Shown: positions 1 through 14,100 of the stretch, piece by piece
Layout: each line of letters begins with the position of its first letter
Numbering within the stretch: the stretch's first letter is position 1
Assembly (NCBI RefSeq): GCF_954871325.1
Contig: NC_088776.1
Location: forward strand, 40,194,569-40,258,568
Length of the DNA stretch: 64,000 bases
Direction: 5' to 3'
Source of the DNA: Gordionus sp. m RMFG-2023
Lineage: Eukaryota > Nematomorpha > Gordioida > Chordodea > Parachordodidae
The notes under the pieces: generated by a model
What the model saw: only the letters and a program-made list of their open reading frames with translations
The model's database searches: none
Told to the model about the DNA's origin: nothing
Translations under genes and position numbers: made by a program

Positions 1-1395
1 ATAAAACATATTTAATTAACAGAAACATATATTTAGTATTCATCATAAAAATAATTCATCATATTTAGAATAATAAACCTAAAATAAGATTTTAAAAAAA
101 ATTATATATTTGTATTTTAAAAATTTTATTTAAGCGAATTATCCAAGATAATAGCATCACTGAGAGAATAAATAAAATAGGCGATTCTTGAATCCTAAAC
201 CCTAAATTTAAAATGAGGGTTCGGGTTCTTAACAAAATCTTGAGAATTAGAAAGGTTCGGGCTCTCAGCCCTGGTTAATTTAAAGAATTATGCAATTAAG
301 AAATGACGCATTATATAATAAAGTATCAAGATGTTTTAAATTAAAAGAAGATTATTACAAATATTGGAAAATTTATAAATAAAAACTTTTTTTAAAAATT
401 ACAATGTTATCATTAGATTTTAATTATCATTCATTTTTCTAAATCTTTTTGCGAAATTATTATGTTATTATGTTTCAGATAAATTTAAATTTTAAATTTA
501 ATAAATAAAAACGATTTATAGGAACATGTGTGCCGTTGTTAAGGAAAAAGTATGTATAGGAAATTCCTAAAATATTTTCTCTAATTTTTCTTTTTGAAAT
601 AAATCAAATTTTATAATAACAAAAAAAATAATTTCCCTGAATATTCACTGTAAAAAGTAAAACAATTAAATTTATTTTTTTTTAGCCCGGAAAAGGCCAT
701 ATAATATTTTTTTAAAAGTCCGGGCTATATGAGTTTTAGGTGGAAGGAGGAGTTCCATATTTTTTTGGTTTTATTATGCGCTGAGACTATGCTTTTATTG
801 AATTAATATTTATAAAGTCATTTTTTAAATTTGTATTGTCATAGGTGAGGGGAAAATCGATTCAAAGTTTCACAGCGGTTGTCTGAAATTGATACTGAAG
901 TTAGGGAGGATTAGGGACATATGGCAAGCATGGTGGGAAGGAAAATATAATTTCCACTTCCAAGAGCTAGACATCTAATTTGTCGATGTCTTTTATGCCT
1001 GTTATCTAAGGCTAATTTTTGAAAAAGTGGGGGAGCGGGTTTTCGCGGTTATTGAAAAATAAATTTTCCCATCATACCTAAAAAATAAATTTGGTTTTTT
1101 TGCTTTAATAATTGTATAAATTTTACAAAATATATAGTGTATTATATAAGTTATGACCCATGAGAAAACATGTTCCTATGCTTTTTAGTTCCTAGGCCTT
1201 ATAAAATCTACCCCTACTCCTGATTCAAAGTAGCAAGGGGTGAATTGGCAAATAAAATGGTGGAGATAATAACCTTTCAATAAAATAGGAAATCAAAAAA
1301 TTTTTAAAAAATGGATTCAATGTGTGCGTTGTGCTAATAATGACTCCTACATATATTCTCATAGTGTTTTTACTGATTTTTTAAAAATTTAATGT

Positions 1396-1528
1396 AATTC
1401 CTACCTACAAATTGTTATTCTTTTTTTATTCAACAAAATTCAAGATGTATATTTTTTTATGGAATTCCTACCTATAAATTGTTAATCTTTTTTTTATTCA
1501 AAAAATTCAAGATATATTTTTTTATGGT
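1396..1528. repeat. Two-copy 67-bp tandem duplication
   Basis: A block beginning aattcctacct and ending tttttttatgg is followed directly by a second copy with a few substitutions and small indels. The offset between matching positions is 67 bp. No coding content. Confidence 0.75.
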
Positions 1529-2697
1529 TTTAAATTTATATGTGCCAGTTTACCGTTAATGCTTTCACCTAACCCGAGCATGGGGTGTGATAGCAAAAAA
1601 AATCGACCTTCACTAAATCTCAAATAGTGCCTACATTATATTGGGTAAGAAGTTGACGTTTGTTTTTGGTTTATAACTAAATGTTAAAGCTACCCCTACT
1701 ATACACATGTTAAAATAAATTCCTTGATAATTGAAAAAACGTGTTATAAAATGTTTAAATTATAAATATTGCTCCCGTTTAATACCAGATTACTCTAAAT
1801 TCCATAAAATCTAAAAAAAAAATATCCATTCAACTGAAAAATAATCAATTAATTTTTATTTTTCCTATCAAGTCAACAATTTTTATATAAAATTACTGTC
1901 TATTGCATACACTAGTAGGAAAAGGTAGGTTATCTGCTTATTAAAACGAATCATATCCAAGCTAAAAAATATCTCAATAAGCAGGAGGATATATTTTATT
2001 GTCGCGACATTTGGGGCGATGATTTATCAAAACTTAAAAATAATATTTTTTCTTGAGAATAATTTGAAATTTTAAAATATGTTTTTGTCATTAATAATTG
2101 GACATTATTAGCTATTGAAAATAGCGCGCTGCAGAATCGCGCTATTATTTTTGAGTAGCGATTACTTTTATTTTTAAAAAGTATCTAATTAGTAGCGCCG
2201 CAATTTTTTTCCAGTAACTAGTTAAAATCTCTAAAAGAGACTTGGGTCTTGTCGAGTTAAAAAGGCAAATTATATAATAAAATTAAAACAAGGTGCTAGT
2301 TCCATATTAAAATACCAATGCGCTTAGATGTAATTAGATTAATAAATTATATCTCATTTTGTCCCTCTATTAGTTCAATAAAAGGTTTTATGAGGCGATA
2401 CTTTGAATGTTGTTTTATTTTTTAGTTTTTTTCCAACTTTTTATCATTTATGAATGACGACCTTTTTAAATTTAAATTTTTTTTCGAATAATGTGTTAAA
2501 TGTTTACCCTATAAATTTCAGGCGATTTGATGACGAACTTTTGAATAAATTTTAATTTTGTTAATTCCATCATTTTCCCAAATATTTTTAATATCAGAAC
2601 CACTATTTAGAATTTTAAAAAGAAAAGGGTGGTTAGTGCTTAATTGTATGCAGTTTTTTAGATAATGAGAAGAAAAAATGTTATTATCAAAATAAAG

Positions 2698-3775
2698 GCT
2701 AAAATTGGCATAAGGCCAGAATGGGAAATATAGAAGTATAAGGTATCTGGTTTGAGCTAATATTTAGCAGTGAACCACAAAATAACACCCAATTACAATG
2801 AAAATTGACGTCACGCTTTAAGCGTGAAGTGAGGAATTGAAAACACTAATTTTGAATCATATGCAAAACCATTAAGAAATACTTTATTAGTATATTTTAA
2901 AGCTTTAATCTGGTGTACGGATTAAAGGGGGAAAATTGATAAAATAAATAAAGGATTTCAAAATTGGCATCACATAATGCCAGAACAGAAGGTATTAAAA
3001 TATCTGGTTTGTATTAATATATGCCTTACTTATTAATTCTTCAATTGATCCGAATTATAAGTGAAATAAAAATTATGATATCATGTCTAAGCGTGAGGTC
3101 ATCCATACTTCTGGAGGGTAATAATGTATAGCGTTGAACATTATTGATTCTTTAATGTGTTTTTCTTAATATATTAGATAGTGCCTTATGTATCCTTATA
3201 TATATAAAAAATTGATATTTTGATATGGCCCAGTTAATATTGGCATATATTACCTACCTTATAAATTTTGGTTCTTATTCAGTAAAAATCCACTTTTTTC
3301 TGGAGCAACTAGGGTGTGCTACGGGTAATGATATATAGAATATCTGAAAAGACCGCCTGATTACGTTAATATTTAGTTTTTTTTAAATGAGTCTGCATTT
3401 TAATAAATTTGGCCGTTGTTTAACAGTTTTGGTCGTTTAGCAAGAATTGCTACACAATAATTAACAATATATATCCGTATCCACACCTGGAACCATAAAA
3501 CTTATATCAATAATTAGTGGATATTTAGTACATTTTTAAACTTCAACCCGCTTAGTAGATAGTTTAAAGAAAAGATGCATCATTGGCCGAAATAAATTGC
3601 CATACTTGGCATTATACCAGAACAAAAATTACATAAGCACAGAAAATTTGTTTGCGCGAATATATAATACTTGATTAATAATTATTAATTCATCAATATT
3701 ATGAATCATTAAACAGAACCAGTTATAAGGGAAATAAAAATTATAACATCACGCCTTAGGCTATGTCATTTATAT
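2698..3775 (+). repeat. Degenerate interspersed repeat, three copies
   Basis: Three loosely matching blocks start near 2,700, 2,956 and 3,594. Each carries in the same order a run like ATTGGCAT, CCAGAA, a GGTTTG or TTTGTTTG stretch, an AATATTTAG or AATATATG stretch, and a closing AAATTATGAC...ATCACGCCTTA-like segment; in copy 1 the last becomes the palindrome cacgctttaagcgtg. They look like old copies of one short element, family unknown. Confidence 0.45.
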
Positions 3776-4439
3776 CAGATTTTAAATTGCGATTCAAACA
3801 TCAATTACATCTAAATACATTAAGGCTTTTTTTCCTTGATTCAAAATATTTTGTAATCTTATGAATCTACGATCTTTATAAGTATTACCAATTAAAATAG
3901 TTATATTCCTAATATATTTTGAATCGAGTTATATTTTCAAAATTTTAATAGAATCTGAGTATTATGTTAAGACACTAGTTATAATAAAAATAATACAAAT
4001 AAACAACCATCATTACAAAAATCAACTTTTATCGTGTTTTAACTAAACTCGGTATCTCTGGCTGTAGCTTTTATACCTTTATAATTTAGTACCGGTAGCA
4101 TAAAAAAATATTCAAATAGACTTGTGACATTTTTGGTAAATATGATACACTAAAATAAAATTGAATGGTTATGGTAAAATTTAAAACCATTGTGCTAATT
4201 TTAAGAGATTGTTTAGTAAAGTAATATACTAAATAAGTGCGCTTTTACACTTAGAAATAAAAAAGGTTACAGTCAATTTCATATAAATTATAGCATCCTT
4301 GGGGAGCAATTTTTTAAAATAAATTCATTTTTATGTAACTGATTCAAAAATTAAATGTGCATACAAGTATATTGTTTATGCGTAGACTTCATAAATTGAA
4401 GAAGGAATTTCTGAGATAATTATATAGAAATAGAAAATT

Positions 4440-4468
4440 GAAGAGGAAGAGGAAGAGGAAGAGGAAGG
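4440..4468 (+). repeat. GAAGAG microsatellite
   Basis: About five units of gaagag in a row. Plain simple repeat. Confidence 0.9.
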
Positions 4469-5169
4469 GTGACCAATTTAATTTAAAAGTAATATAAATT
4501 TTTTTTTACTTAATATCAATATAAAAATATTATAATTTTGTTTTAAAATTAATCATTTTCCATGGGGCAGGGAGGTTTCGACCCCAAACCCTTCCCTTTA
4601 TCATCGTTACCATCATTTGAAATTATAAAGATTTATTAATAAAATGGGAAATTAGCAGATTATAAAACAATTTTTAAAAAAGAATTAAATTTTTAAAGTA
4701 ACGCAAATAAACGTAAAATTTTGTTATTCTAACATGTATAACTGTTTTAGAGCTTGTCAATACATTAAGTGATGGAGTTACTAGATTTACACTACAATGT
4801 TTGTTTTCCCTAATACTGTTGCAAATGACTATATAATATTCGCATTTTAATTAAAATCTACTCCTAGTTGCACATTCACTCACTATTTATTACATCAAAA
4901 GAATTTTAAAATTTTGCAAAAGTTCCGCAGTGGGAAATATAACCACCCCCCCCCTCCCCAACCCTTCCCAAGTAGTTACCTCCCTGTTGAATTACATTTT
5001 TAAATAATAGGCTATTCTTAAATTTCGGGTAATTGTTGTTTTCGAACATTTTATCTATGGAATATTTTGACCTACCACTATTATTATTGACATATATTAT
5101 ACGTATCCTAACATTTTGAGTCAAATTAGAGATTACATTTATTTTTTAAATACCCATTATAAAGTAATT

Positions 5170-8100
5170 ATGAAATGTTGGAAGTGCAACAATAGTATTT
5201 TGGAATATGTGGAAAATGATTCTCAGCCTTATTGTTTGGAATGTTACGAAAAATATTTGGCTAACAAATGCAAAGAATGCAGCAAAATGATATCCGCTGG
5301 GGAGAAGGTCATTATATTTATATTATATTTAAATATACAGTAAATAATATTCCTTATAACTTGCCTATATACTTAAAGTTAGATCTATTCGCCTATATTT
5401 TGATCGATAGCGGCAAAATATTTTTGAATAATTATCTGTGTTTGGTAGTTATGACGATTTTGCACCATTATTAAAATCATTTGCTGCTCTACCAACCTAA
5501 TTCTTTAACTCTCACCTTATTTTAATGTATATTATAAACAAACAAAATATATTTTATTCAGGCAATCAAGCTCAGCGTGTTTAATTGGTACCATGCTCCA
5601 TGCTTTAAATGCGTAAAATGTAAAGAATGCCTGGAGGAAAAGCTCTATGATAAAAGGAAAGGGAAACCATATTGCTCAAAATGTTTTGGAGAGGCCTTCA
5701 TAGGCAAATGCTTCGCCTGTGATCAAGTCATTGAACCCGGTATCAAATTTTTGTTTATACTTTCGAGACAATTTCAGATTAAGGTTTTTGGATTCTCTAA
5801 ATTTTGTGGTTAATAAGATAGTTTTGTGTTAAATAATTTTTAATAATTATAAAAATCCAGGAAAATTAAGCAATAAGTGTTTAAACTGGACTAGTTAAAC
5901 TTTCGATGTTTCGATAATATGAATTGTTTTAGAAAATCTCGATTTAATTTTTAAATAACGGCTAAATCAAAGTCTTACCTAAAAAAATACATTACCTACG
6001 CCTTGAAATTTGGTCTAAAGAGCCAAACCTTTCCGCAATCTATGTGCCAAATTTTTAGACTAAGATAATATTTTTATGAACATTTAAAATATCTGTTTTC
6101 GACAATCACAACACTACATGGATGTTGCATTATACATTTTTGAATGACTAAATTTTGAAAAAAGGCTTCTCCAACAAACCTAGTAACCCTATTTATGTTG
6201 ATGGCAGGGCAATATAAGAATTCTTTGAAATAAATTCTGTGCTTTCGTTTGAAATATTATATCCAATAAATCAGATTTCATTCTTAAATTATGTTAATAA
6301 TGCTACTTTTTCATATTTATAATTATTAAGAATCAATTAAAAAAATTTGTCATCGCAATTAATTACTTTTATTCGAGCATTTTAATTATAAGTATTTATA
6401 TAATATTTCAGAAAGATTTGTGTATAAAATTTGGCTCATTTAATTTATATAAAAGGTCAATCTAAAATTGAAAATGATGGTAAAATATGGCACGATAAAT
6501 GTTTTATATGCGTGACTTGTAAAAAACCACTGGTTGATATAGATATATATCCGGATGATGATGGAATGCACTGCGAGGAATGCTTTAAGACAAAAATCGC
6601 CGCTATCTGCAAAAAATGTGATAAGGTTAACGTTGTTTATTAGCAAAAAAAATTTTCTTTTTTTATATAAAATTATATTTTCTAAAAAAAATTTATAATC
6701 TATAATTAAATTGGCCTCTATTTTTAGAAAGGTGACCAGGGAAAAGCAAAAGTTCTCCCAACACCAAAATTTAATCAATATTTTTTATTTGAAAAAAAAG
6801 GCAAATATTTATATTAAATTGAAAATGATTATTCTAATTTGAAAACTTTCTCCCAATTGACAATTCAATTTTATATTAAGAGACCGTGGTAAGTTATGAC
6901 ACATTTTGTTCTAACCTGAATAAGTACCATATTATCAAACCAATCAGGTATAAATAAAACATATAGTGAATCTTCAAAGTATATTTGGACCAACTTACCT
7001 TATCATATGGTAATTGAGTGAGTCCATGTTGTTAGTTGGTCCACTAAAATCAGGGATCCAAACCGAATCTGAACCGAACCGTTAAACCGCTAAAAACCGG
7101 TATTTTTTATCTAACCTGAACCGAACCTAAACCGTTAAAAAAATTCTAGCTGAACCTGAACCGAACCGCTAAAATGCCTCTGAACCGGTTCAAGCCTCAT
7201 GGTTTTATTCTTATAAAATAATATGTAAGTTATTATTAGTATATTGAAAAGATTTCAATTATATTCGAATTATTTTAAAGATTGGCATCAATAACATTTG
7301 ATTGATAAGTGCCGGTCATAATTTTTATAAACTTTAGTATATTGTCATTTTATAACATTTTTTAAATATTTTAAGCTTATAAATTATAATGCTTAGAGAA
7401 AAATTAAATCCAAAATATTATTATAAATGACACATCAAATCTGATATCATATTGGCAGTGTCGGCTACCTAAGTTAATGTGGAAAGATGTTTTTTAACAA
7501 TTAAATTTATATTATCTCCTTATAGATCTAAGTGAGATGAATTTGAAAATATATTAATTGTGCGGCTTAATAAAAATTTTTTATGTAATTGTTCATATTA
7601 AAATTAATCATTGATATTTATTTGTTATATTTATAAAATGTTATTTTATAATGTGCAATTAATAAAAATGAAGGTTTTTTGTATGTTTTTTTATTTTAAT
7701 TATGAAATAAAAATTTTTTTCCCTATACATTAATCAAATGTAGGTTTGAATAAAAAAAACGTTCAAACCGGTTTTTAGAGGTTCAAACCGAACCGATATT
7801 TAGATTTTTACGAACCGAACATGAACCTTGAACCGTTATTATTATCAGAACCTGAACCAAAACCGATATTCGTTTCGGTTCCCTGACTAAAATAAATGAG
7901 GATCTAAAAAGTAAATATTTTAAAAAATATATTGTTATATGATCAGAAGCTTTAATATATTAATAATTAATCATTTAGTGATTTTTACAAATTTTTGTAA
8001 AAAATAAAATAATAATTGTCTTTGCTTAATTTAACAATTTAAAATTTTGTTAATTCTTAAAATATTTCATAAAAAAGGAGTTTTTTAAACTTTCATATAT

Positions 8101-11100
8101 TTAAATTTTAAAAGCTTTATTTATAAATATAAAACGATAAAGTTTATATATATTTTTTCACTCTTGGATTGTTAATCCAGGGATTCGAACCAAACCCGAA
8201 CCCGGAGAAGAAAACTCAGATTTTTGGAAAAAATCTGAACCCGAACCGAACCTGAACCCTGTATATAAAATTTTCAAAACCCCGAACCGAACCCGGGTTC
8301 AACCGGGTTCGGTGTATTGTTTAAAAACATATAAGATATTTGTATAATTGTAAATAAAATATTAATAATTTAATTGAGATTTTATAATATTCAAATTTCC
8401 AATTAAGTGAAGTGTTAATAAATTTTAAACAACTTAATTCATTTAAGCCATTTTAACTTATTCTCGACCAAACCCGGGTTCAAAAATACCCACCTATTTT
8501 TTTAACCTTAAACCGAACTCGAAATGGCTGGATCACATTTACTTTTTAAAAATTAAATGAATATATATTTTTCAATTTTTTTAGCCATTGATGTATGGCA
8601 CAATTAGCTGTGTAAGGTTTGAATTTCCATTTTTATATGATAAAACTTGAAAATAAATTGAATTGGAGTAAACTCCCTGTCCACAACGTGCCCGTTCTTC
8701 TACTTCTTGTTGTTATTAGTGAATCGAACATAAAAGTTTGATGTTTTAAGATAAACAATAAAAGAAGGAAAATTTAATTTTTTATTATCAGAACATGCAG
8801 GCCCAGACCAAATCCAAGTACCAGGATACAATTTTATTAAAAAATAAGCTCAAACGGGCTGCATTTAAAAAAATTTTTAAATCTTGGCAGAGATTATTTA
8901 AAAATAAATGAATCATATCAATTAATCACTTAAAAAATTATTGAATTCTGAGCCGATTACGTGGGCTCCACGAACGATGAAGATGAGTCGACTATGGTTG
9001 ATGGTCCCGAAATCTCAGGGGTGGGTTGAGGGACCCGGTTTAACTGGAATTTTAGCCATCGTTAGTACATCCAACATAATTTCTAGGTGATCTATAGTTT
9101 TCTTATTATGGAACTATATCCAATAATTGGAAACCAAGACAGCTGCCGCCGTACAGCAGTGGTGCAGCTTTCCATTTATACAGTGAAATAAAGACGAATT
9201 TCTCCGCACCGCAGGATAAGTACGACTTTTTTTAATTTGAAATATGGAACTGATTTCTTGACACTTCAGGATAAGTGCGGCTTTCATTTTAATTTAATTT
9301 GAAATATGGAACAGATTTCTTAACACTGCAAAAGTGCGGCTTTTCATCTCATTTATTTTAAGGGACAATACAAGATCGCATCATAGTAGAAGTGTGAATT
9401 TGCAGGAACAGGGTTAATATATAGAATCATTTTTTTAATATTATGGATTCTTTAAAATAATTTACAATTTTATAATCTACGTAAACAATTTTATCGTAGA
9501 AATAAGAAATCATAGTCCATAATTTCGTTTTTGATCGCCTATTTATCCAAAAGAAATCATATACTCAAACATAAAAATGTAATAATCATTCACTTCAAAT
9601 ATCGTATTATAATATGGCGTGGCGAGGTAACCTAGATAAAAAAAACATCAAAAACAAAATATCATTGAATTGGACGATGAAAAAGACAAACAGAACAGAA
9701 ACTTATTTACATTTTTACAAATTTACAAATAAAAAAGGGGGGGGGGGAGAGAATTGAAAAACAATGCATTTTGTCTAGACAAAAGAAAAACTAAAATACT
9801 TTTAGAATTCAAAAAAAATATATGTAAAAAAAGAAAACAGAATAAATACAATATAAATTTTTTGGGAAATCATAAAATGGAGCGTTTAATATTCATCATT
9901 TGCGCTGCTCATATTTTCACTCTTTGAAACAATTTAGAAAATACAGTCAAAATTATTCAAAATAACTGCATTTAAAAATTCTGGATCTAGCTGTAAAATG
10001 ATCGAAAATGGAAATCCACGCATGATCAAAAGATTTCCAAAAAAATATCGGGCTACTCCGGGTTTTAAAATGTAAATTTTTTAATTATAGTCAGATTGAA
10101 CAACTAATTTTATAAACATTAGGTTCTAGATTTTCGATGAATTATACAACTTTCTTTTTTCAGGAATATAATTTTATCGACAGCTACACAACACAAATAA
10201 TTGGAGCATATTTTTTAATTATGTTAATTAAATAAACATATACATTACAACTGAATTACATATTTTGAATCGGTTTATCATTCCTTTTCAAATCTTAATA
10301 AAAAACACGAGTTTCTCCAAACAGAGGCCTTGTAATTTGATCTTTTCTTATATTAATCAAAATTTCATGTTTTTACAATATTTCTATTTTTATTTTCAAT
10401 TATTAAATAATTTTCCATTAGTTAATAATTAAATTTTTTGGATCATAAAATCACTGAGGCTTAACAAATTCTTCTCACCTGGCCACAATTTTTTTTCCGC
10501 ATGACTTTAGATAACAAAGTAATATGATAGTTACTTTGTTTTTGTTAAAATATCAAAAGCATCTTCGATTATGATCACCTTTCCTTATATAAATCACCGG
10601 CTCCTAAAAAAACGCTGTCTCTGCTGCCCTGGTTGTTTATCAAAAATGTTATCTCAATTGCATTTTGTTTGTTTAAAAAAATTCTTACTGTATAATATTT
10701 GTTGATTACAATGCAATAATATCAAGGAAAAGAAAACTCTTATTGTTTGTTCAAAGCTGTATAATTTGATTTAGACAAAAAAAAATTTTTTTGTAATTAT
10801 TAGTTCATTCAAGATAATAATAAAGTAACGTTTGTTCTAATTAATCATAAATCTTTATATTTAAAAAAAAAGATTTTATTTAAAAATTTATGATGCTAAT
10901 TTGCATTTTTTTTATTACAATTATATATTGTAATGCTCTCTATATAGTAACCTTTTGATCTTTTTTTATGTCTTAGGGGGTTGATTTAACAAATCTGGGG
11001 TTAAATCATTTATCCTAGCTTAAATTAAAAAAACGCGCAACTATAAATAAATCAAAATTCTACTAACCCGTACAAGTGAAGTATATCCTTGAATTTGTTA

Positions 11101-14100
11101 AATCTCTAATAATTTAAAATATGTTAAATATTTTTTAATTTGTAAATAATGAGTTATCTATAGATTGAATTGAATTGAATATTTAAATAAAAATATATTC
11201 ATATTGTTGGTAAAAGATATTTTCATTTGTATCTAGACTCTAAAAGTTAGGTATTTCGATTCAGGTATATAAATCTAAAAATGTATCTAGATTGAAATAC
11301 AAAATCTTTTAGATGCGATATAATTATTATAATCATGTAAGGTTTGCAAAATGTCAAAATTAAATATCCATTGCAAAAACAATTGTGAATTAAACCTAAC
11401 ATTTTTTTTTAACTTTAATTATATATTATGTCATATCCATGGGATCCATAATTTCTCCATTTTTATCATATACTGTGGGCGAATTTTAAAATTTTATCAT
11501 CCGATTTAGCCGGAAATGTATTCCAGCATATGTAGACTACCTACCCTATAAATTTAAAAAATTTTCACCATAAAATTTTGTGTATTTCTTTAATTTATAT
11601 AAAAAAATTATATAAAAATAAATATGAATTAACTAAAGTATATAGTAGTATTATTTGAAATTCACAGTTTGGGTACTCCATGCATGCTAGAATTGTTGGA
11701 ATACATTTCGAGCCTAATCGAATTTTCCTTAATTTAAAAATCGCTCTCAGTAAATAATCTAAAATCTAGATATACTGAACTGAATCCTTATGGATTCCGT
11801 TTCTGGATACGACATATATATATATTATAATTAAATGAATATAGAATGTTAATTTTAACTTTGATTTGAAAAAGACAGAAACATATAATAAAAAATTTGA
11901 AGAAAAAAATTTAACCAAAAATTAAAGAAAAATGCCAAAAAATGACATTTAGAATTATTAAAACGGCAAAAAAATTGTCTTTTTAAAATATGCAATAATA
12001 AATAACGATTTTTTTTGAATGGCAATTTTCTCTTTTAATTTAATTTTTTCTTTTTTTGTGGGATTTTTCTTTTTTGATCGACACTTTCCATTTTTGATCA
12101 ACACTTTTCCTTTTTTGATTGGCGCTTTACCTTTTTTAAATGGGAAACTCTGTATAATTTATTATTGTTCAAAATATTTATATAATTAGAGTTTTAATAT
12201 TTTAAAACATTTATCATAAAACAGGTTGAACCAAAATGTATATCAATTTAGGTTCAGATAAAAATAAAGGCTCAAGTTCTGTAAAAAAACGTCGCGTTTT
12301 AAAATTTTTTAATGCTCATGAAATATTATATATTATTATAATATATGAAACTTAATATCCTCAAAAAAAATATCAAAATTTAATCAAGTTGGTCTTTAAA
12401 AATTACTTTTTAAAATGCTAACATTTCACTAACTTAAGGCCTTCAATTATAAAGTTCCAACTATTTTGAGATATAGTCGAGCACTCGGCATTTTCAAAAT
12501 TTTTCCCTAACCATCTGATTATTAAAAACCTAATCATCCAAAAAAAATAGAATTTTAAATTAAAAATGTTTTCAAAAAAGATCTTATACTAATAAAATTA
12601 TTCTGCGGGAAGAGGTACCAAGTGTGATTTCTGAATTTTCTAAGAAAAAATGGAATATTCGAGGAGTTAAACGAGATATAAAGGGCTTTGAAATAGATTC
12701 ATATTCTAAAACAAGACCTCTGATCCAAATCTTTTATTTTATTAAGTGTGAAACGAATTAAAGACTTAGGTTTATATAAAAGGATCACAGTCTTTGCAAA
12801 AAAATTTGTGAAGTATGACCTTAATTTCAAAAGAAAAAACAAATTAGCGTTCGATTAGTGAAATATGAAATTCTAAATGTTATACAAAATGTTTTGTTAA
12901 GTAAATTTATATATTTTGAAATTTATATATAATTGTATTTAAATAAAGATCTTAAAGTATGAATGATCATAATTTTTATGATTATGGAAAAATTTTTAAA
13001 TAGTCTAACATAATGGGAATCCATCGTCCTATTTTGAAAAAGAAAAACTCAAGGTCGTAAATTATATTTTGTCAAATTTAAGTATTTATTTTTTACGTGA
13101 TACGTGATAAAAGCGTTTTCGCCCTCTGGTTGTGGATACAACAGAGCTACGCTAGGTTTTCCTCAAAAATCCATCAAACTGGATAGTTAATTAAGGGGAG
13201 AAAAAAAATGAGGAGCCCTTCACACGTTTGTGGGCAAGCCGCACGTACTTGTACGCGTCCGAGAACTGTTGCTTAAACGTCTATAGGCTAATCAACAAAA
13301 AGAAATGGGCAAAACAAAAGCCTATACCCATGAACTGCCAAAATAATTTAATTACTTTAAGGGTGGGTGGTGGCTAATTTTAAGTTTAACATCTAATGTA
13401 AGCCTTGATAGTTACTAACAATAATTGAGAATGTGTTCATATCAATTGAGATTAGAATTTATTCATGAAAATAAGGAAAAGCTAAATGGGTTTACCACAA
13501 ATTGTTTAAAATAGGTGAAGATTCCAGTGAATAGGCAAAAACTAGTCAGTAATCGGTTTATGACTATCCAGCAACGAACACCACACAACAAACGGTTATT
13601 TTTTTCTTTTTCCAGAGAAACAAAATACTCTATGGAGTGATAGATAGATTATATAGCGAAAAAGGTCTTTGATAATGATAAAGATATGAGAGAAAGGAAA
13701 CTATGACGCAGAAATAGGAACCAGCTCCGTAAGTTTTAGGAAATGGAAAAGTAATTGTTGGCCAGGATTAACAAAAGGCATTTTGGCTTGATTGTTATAT
13801 GATAGTCTATCACTCACGGAAAGACTCTACCAACAAAACATATTTGCAAACCTCGCCACCCCCCTGTCGACTGGTTTCTCCATAAATGAAATAACAAGTG
13901 AACAAAGACTAAGAAAAAAACACTAAGAAAAAGCAAAGCTCCAGGGCCAGATAATATCACAGCAGAAAAACCAAAAAAAAATAAATAGCACCTATAACAA
14001 TATCGCTACCTATTTGCCCTCATTTAATAGAATATGGGAGAGCGGAACTACTGCAGTGGGATGGATCAAAATCCTACCTAAGTAACTACCCAAAAAACTA

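Larger units (their letters stand above)
1..5169. other. AT-rich region without a recognisable gene
   Basis: I see no exon-like stretch, RNA gene or intact transposon here. It holds a short tandem duplication (1,396-1,528), a threefold degenerate repeat (about 2,698-3,775) and a GAAGAG microsatellite (4,440-4,468), each listed separately. It lies immediately upstream of the FHL-type gene and so should contain that gene's promoter, but no core promoter motif can be told from the AT-rich background. Confidence 0.6.

Noticed and set aside
186-208. CCTAAACCCTAAA resembling a telomere repeat
   Set aside because: Fewer than two units and no array; a chance match in AT-rich DNA.
8170-8195. tRNA B-box-like GGTTCGAATC (minus strand)
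   Set aside because: No A box, no cloverleaf; the motif belongs to the CCCGAACC-rich hAT end.
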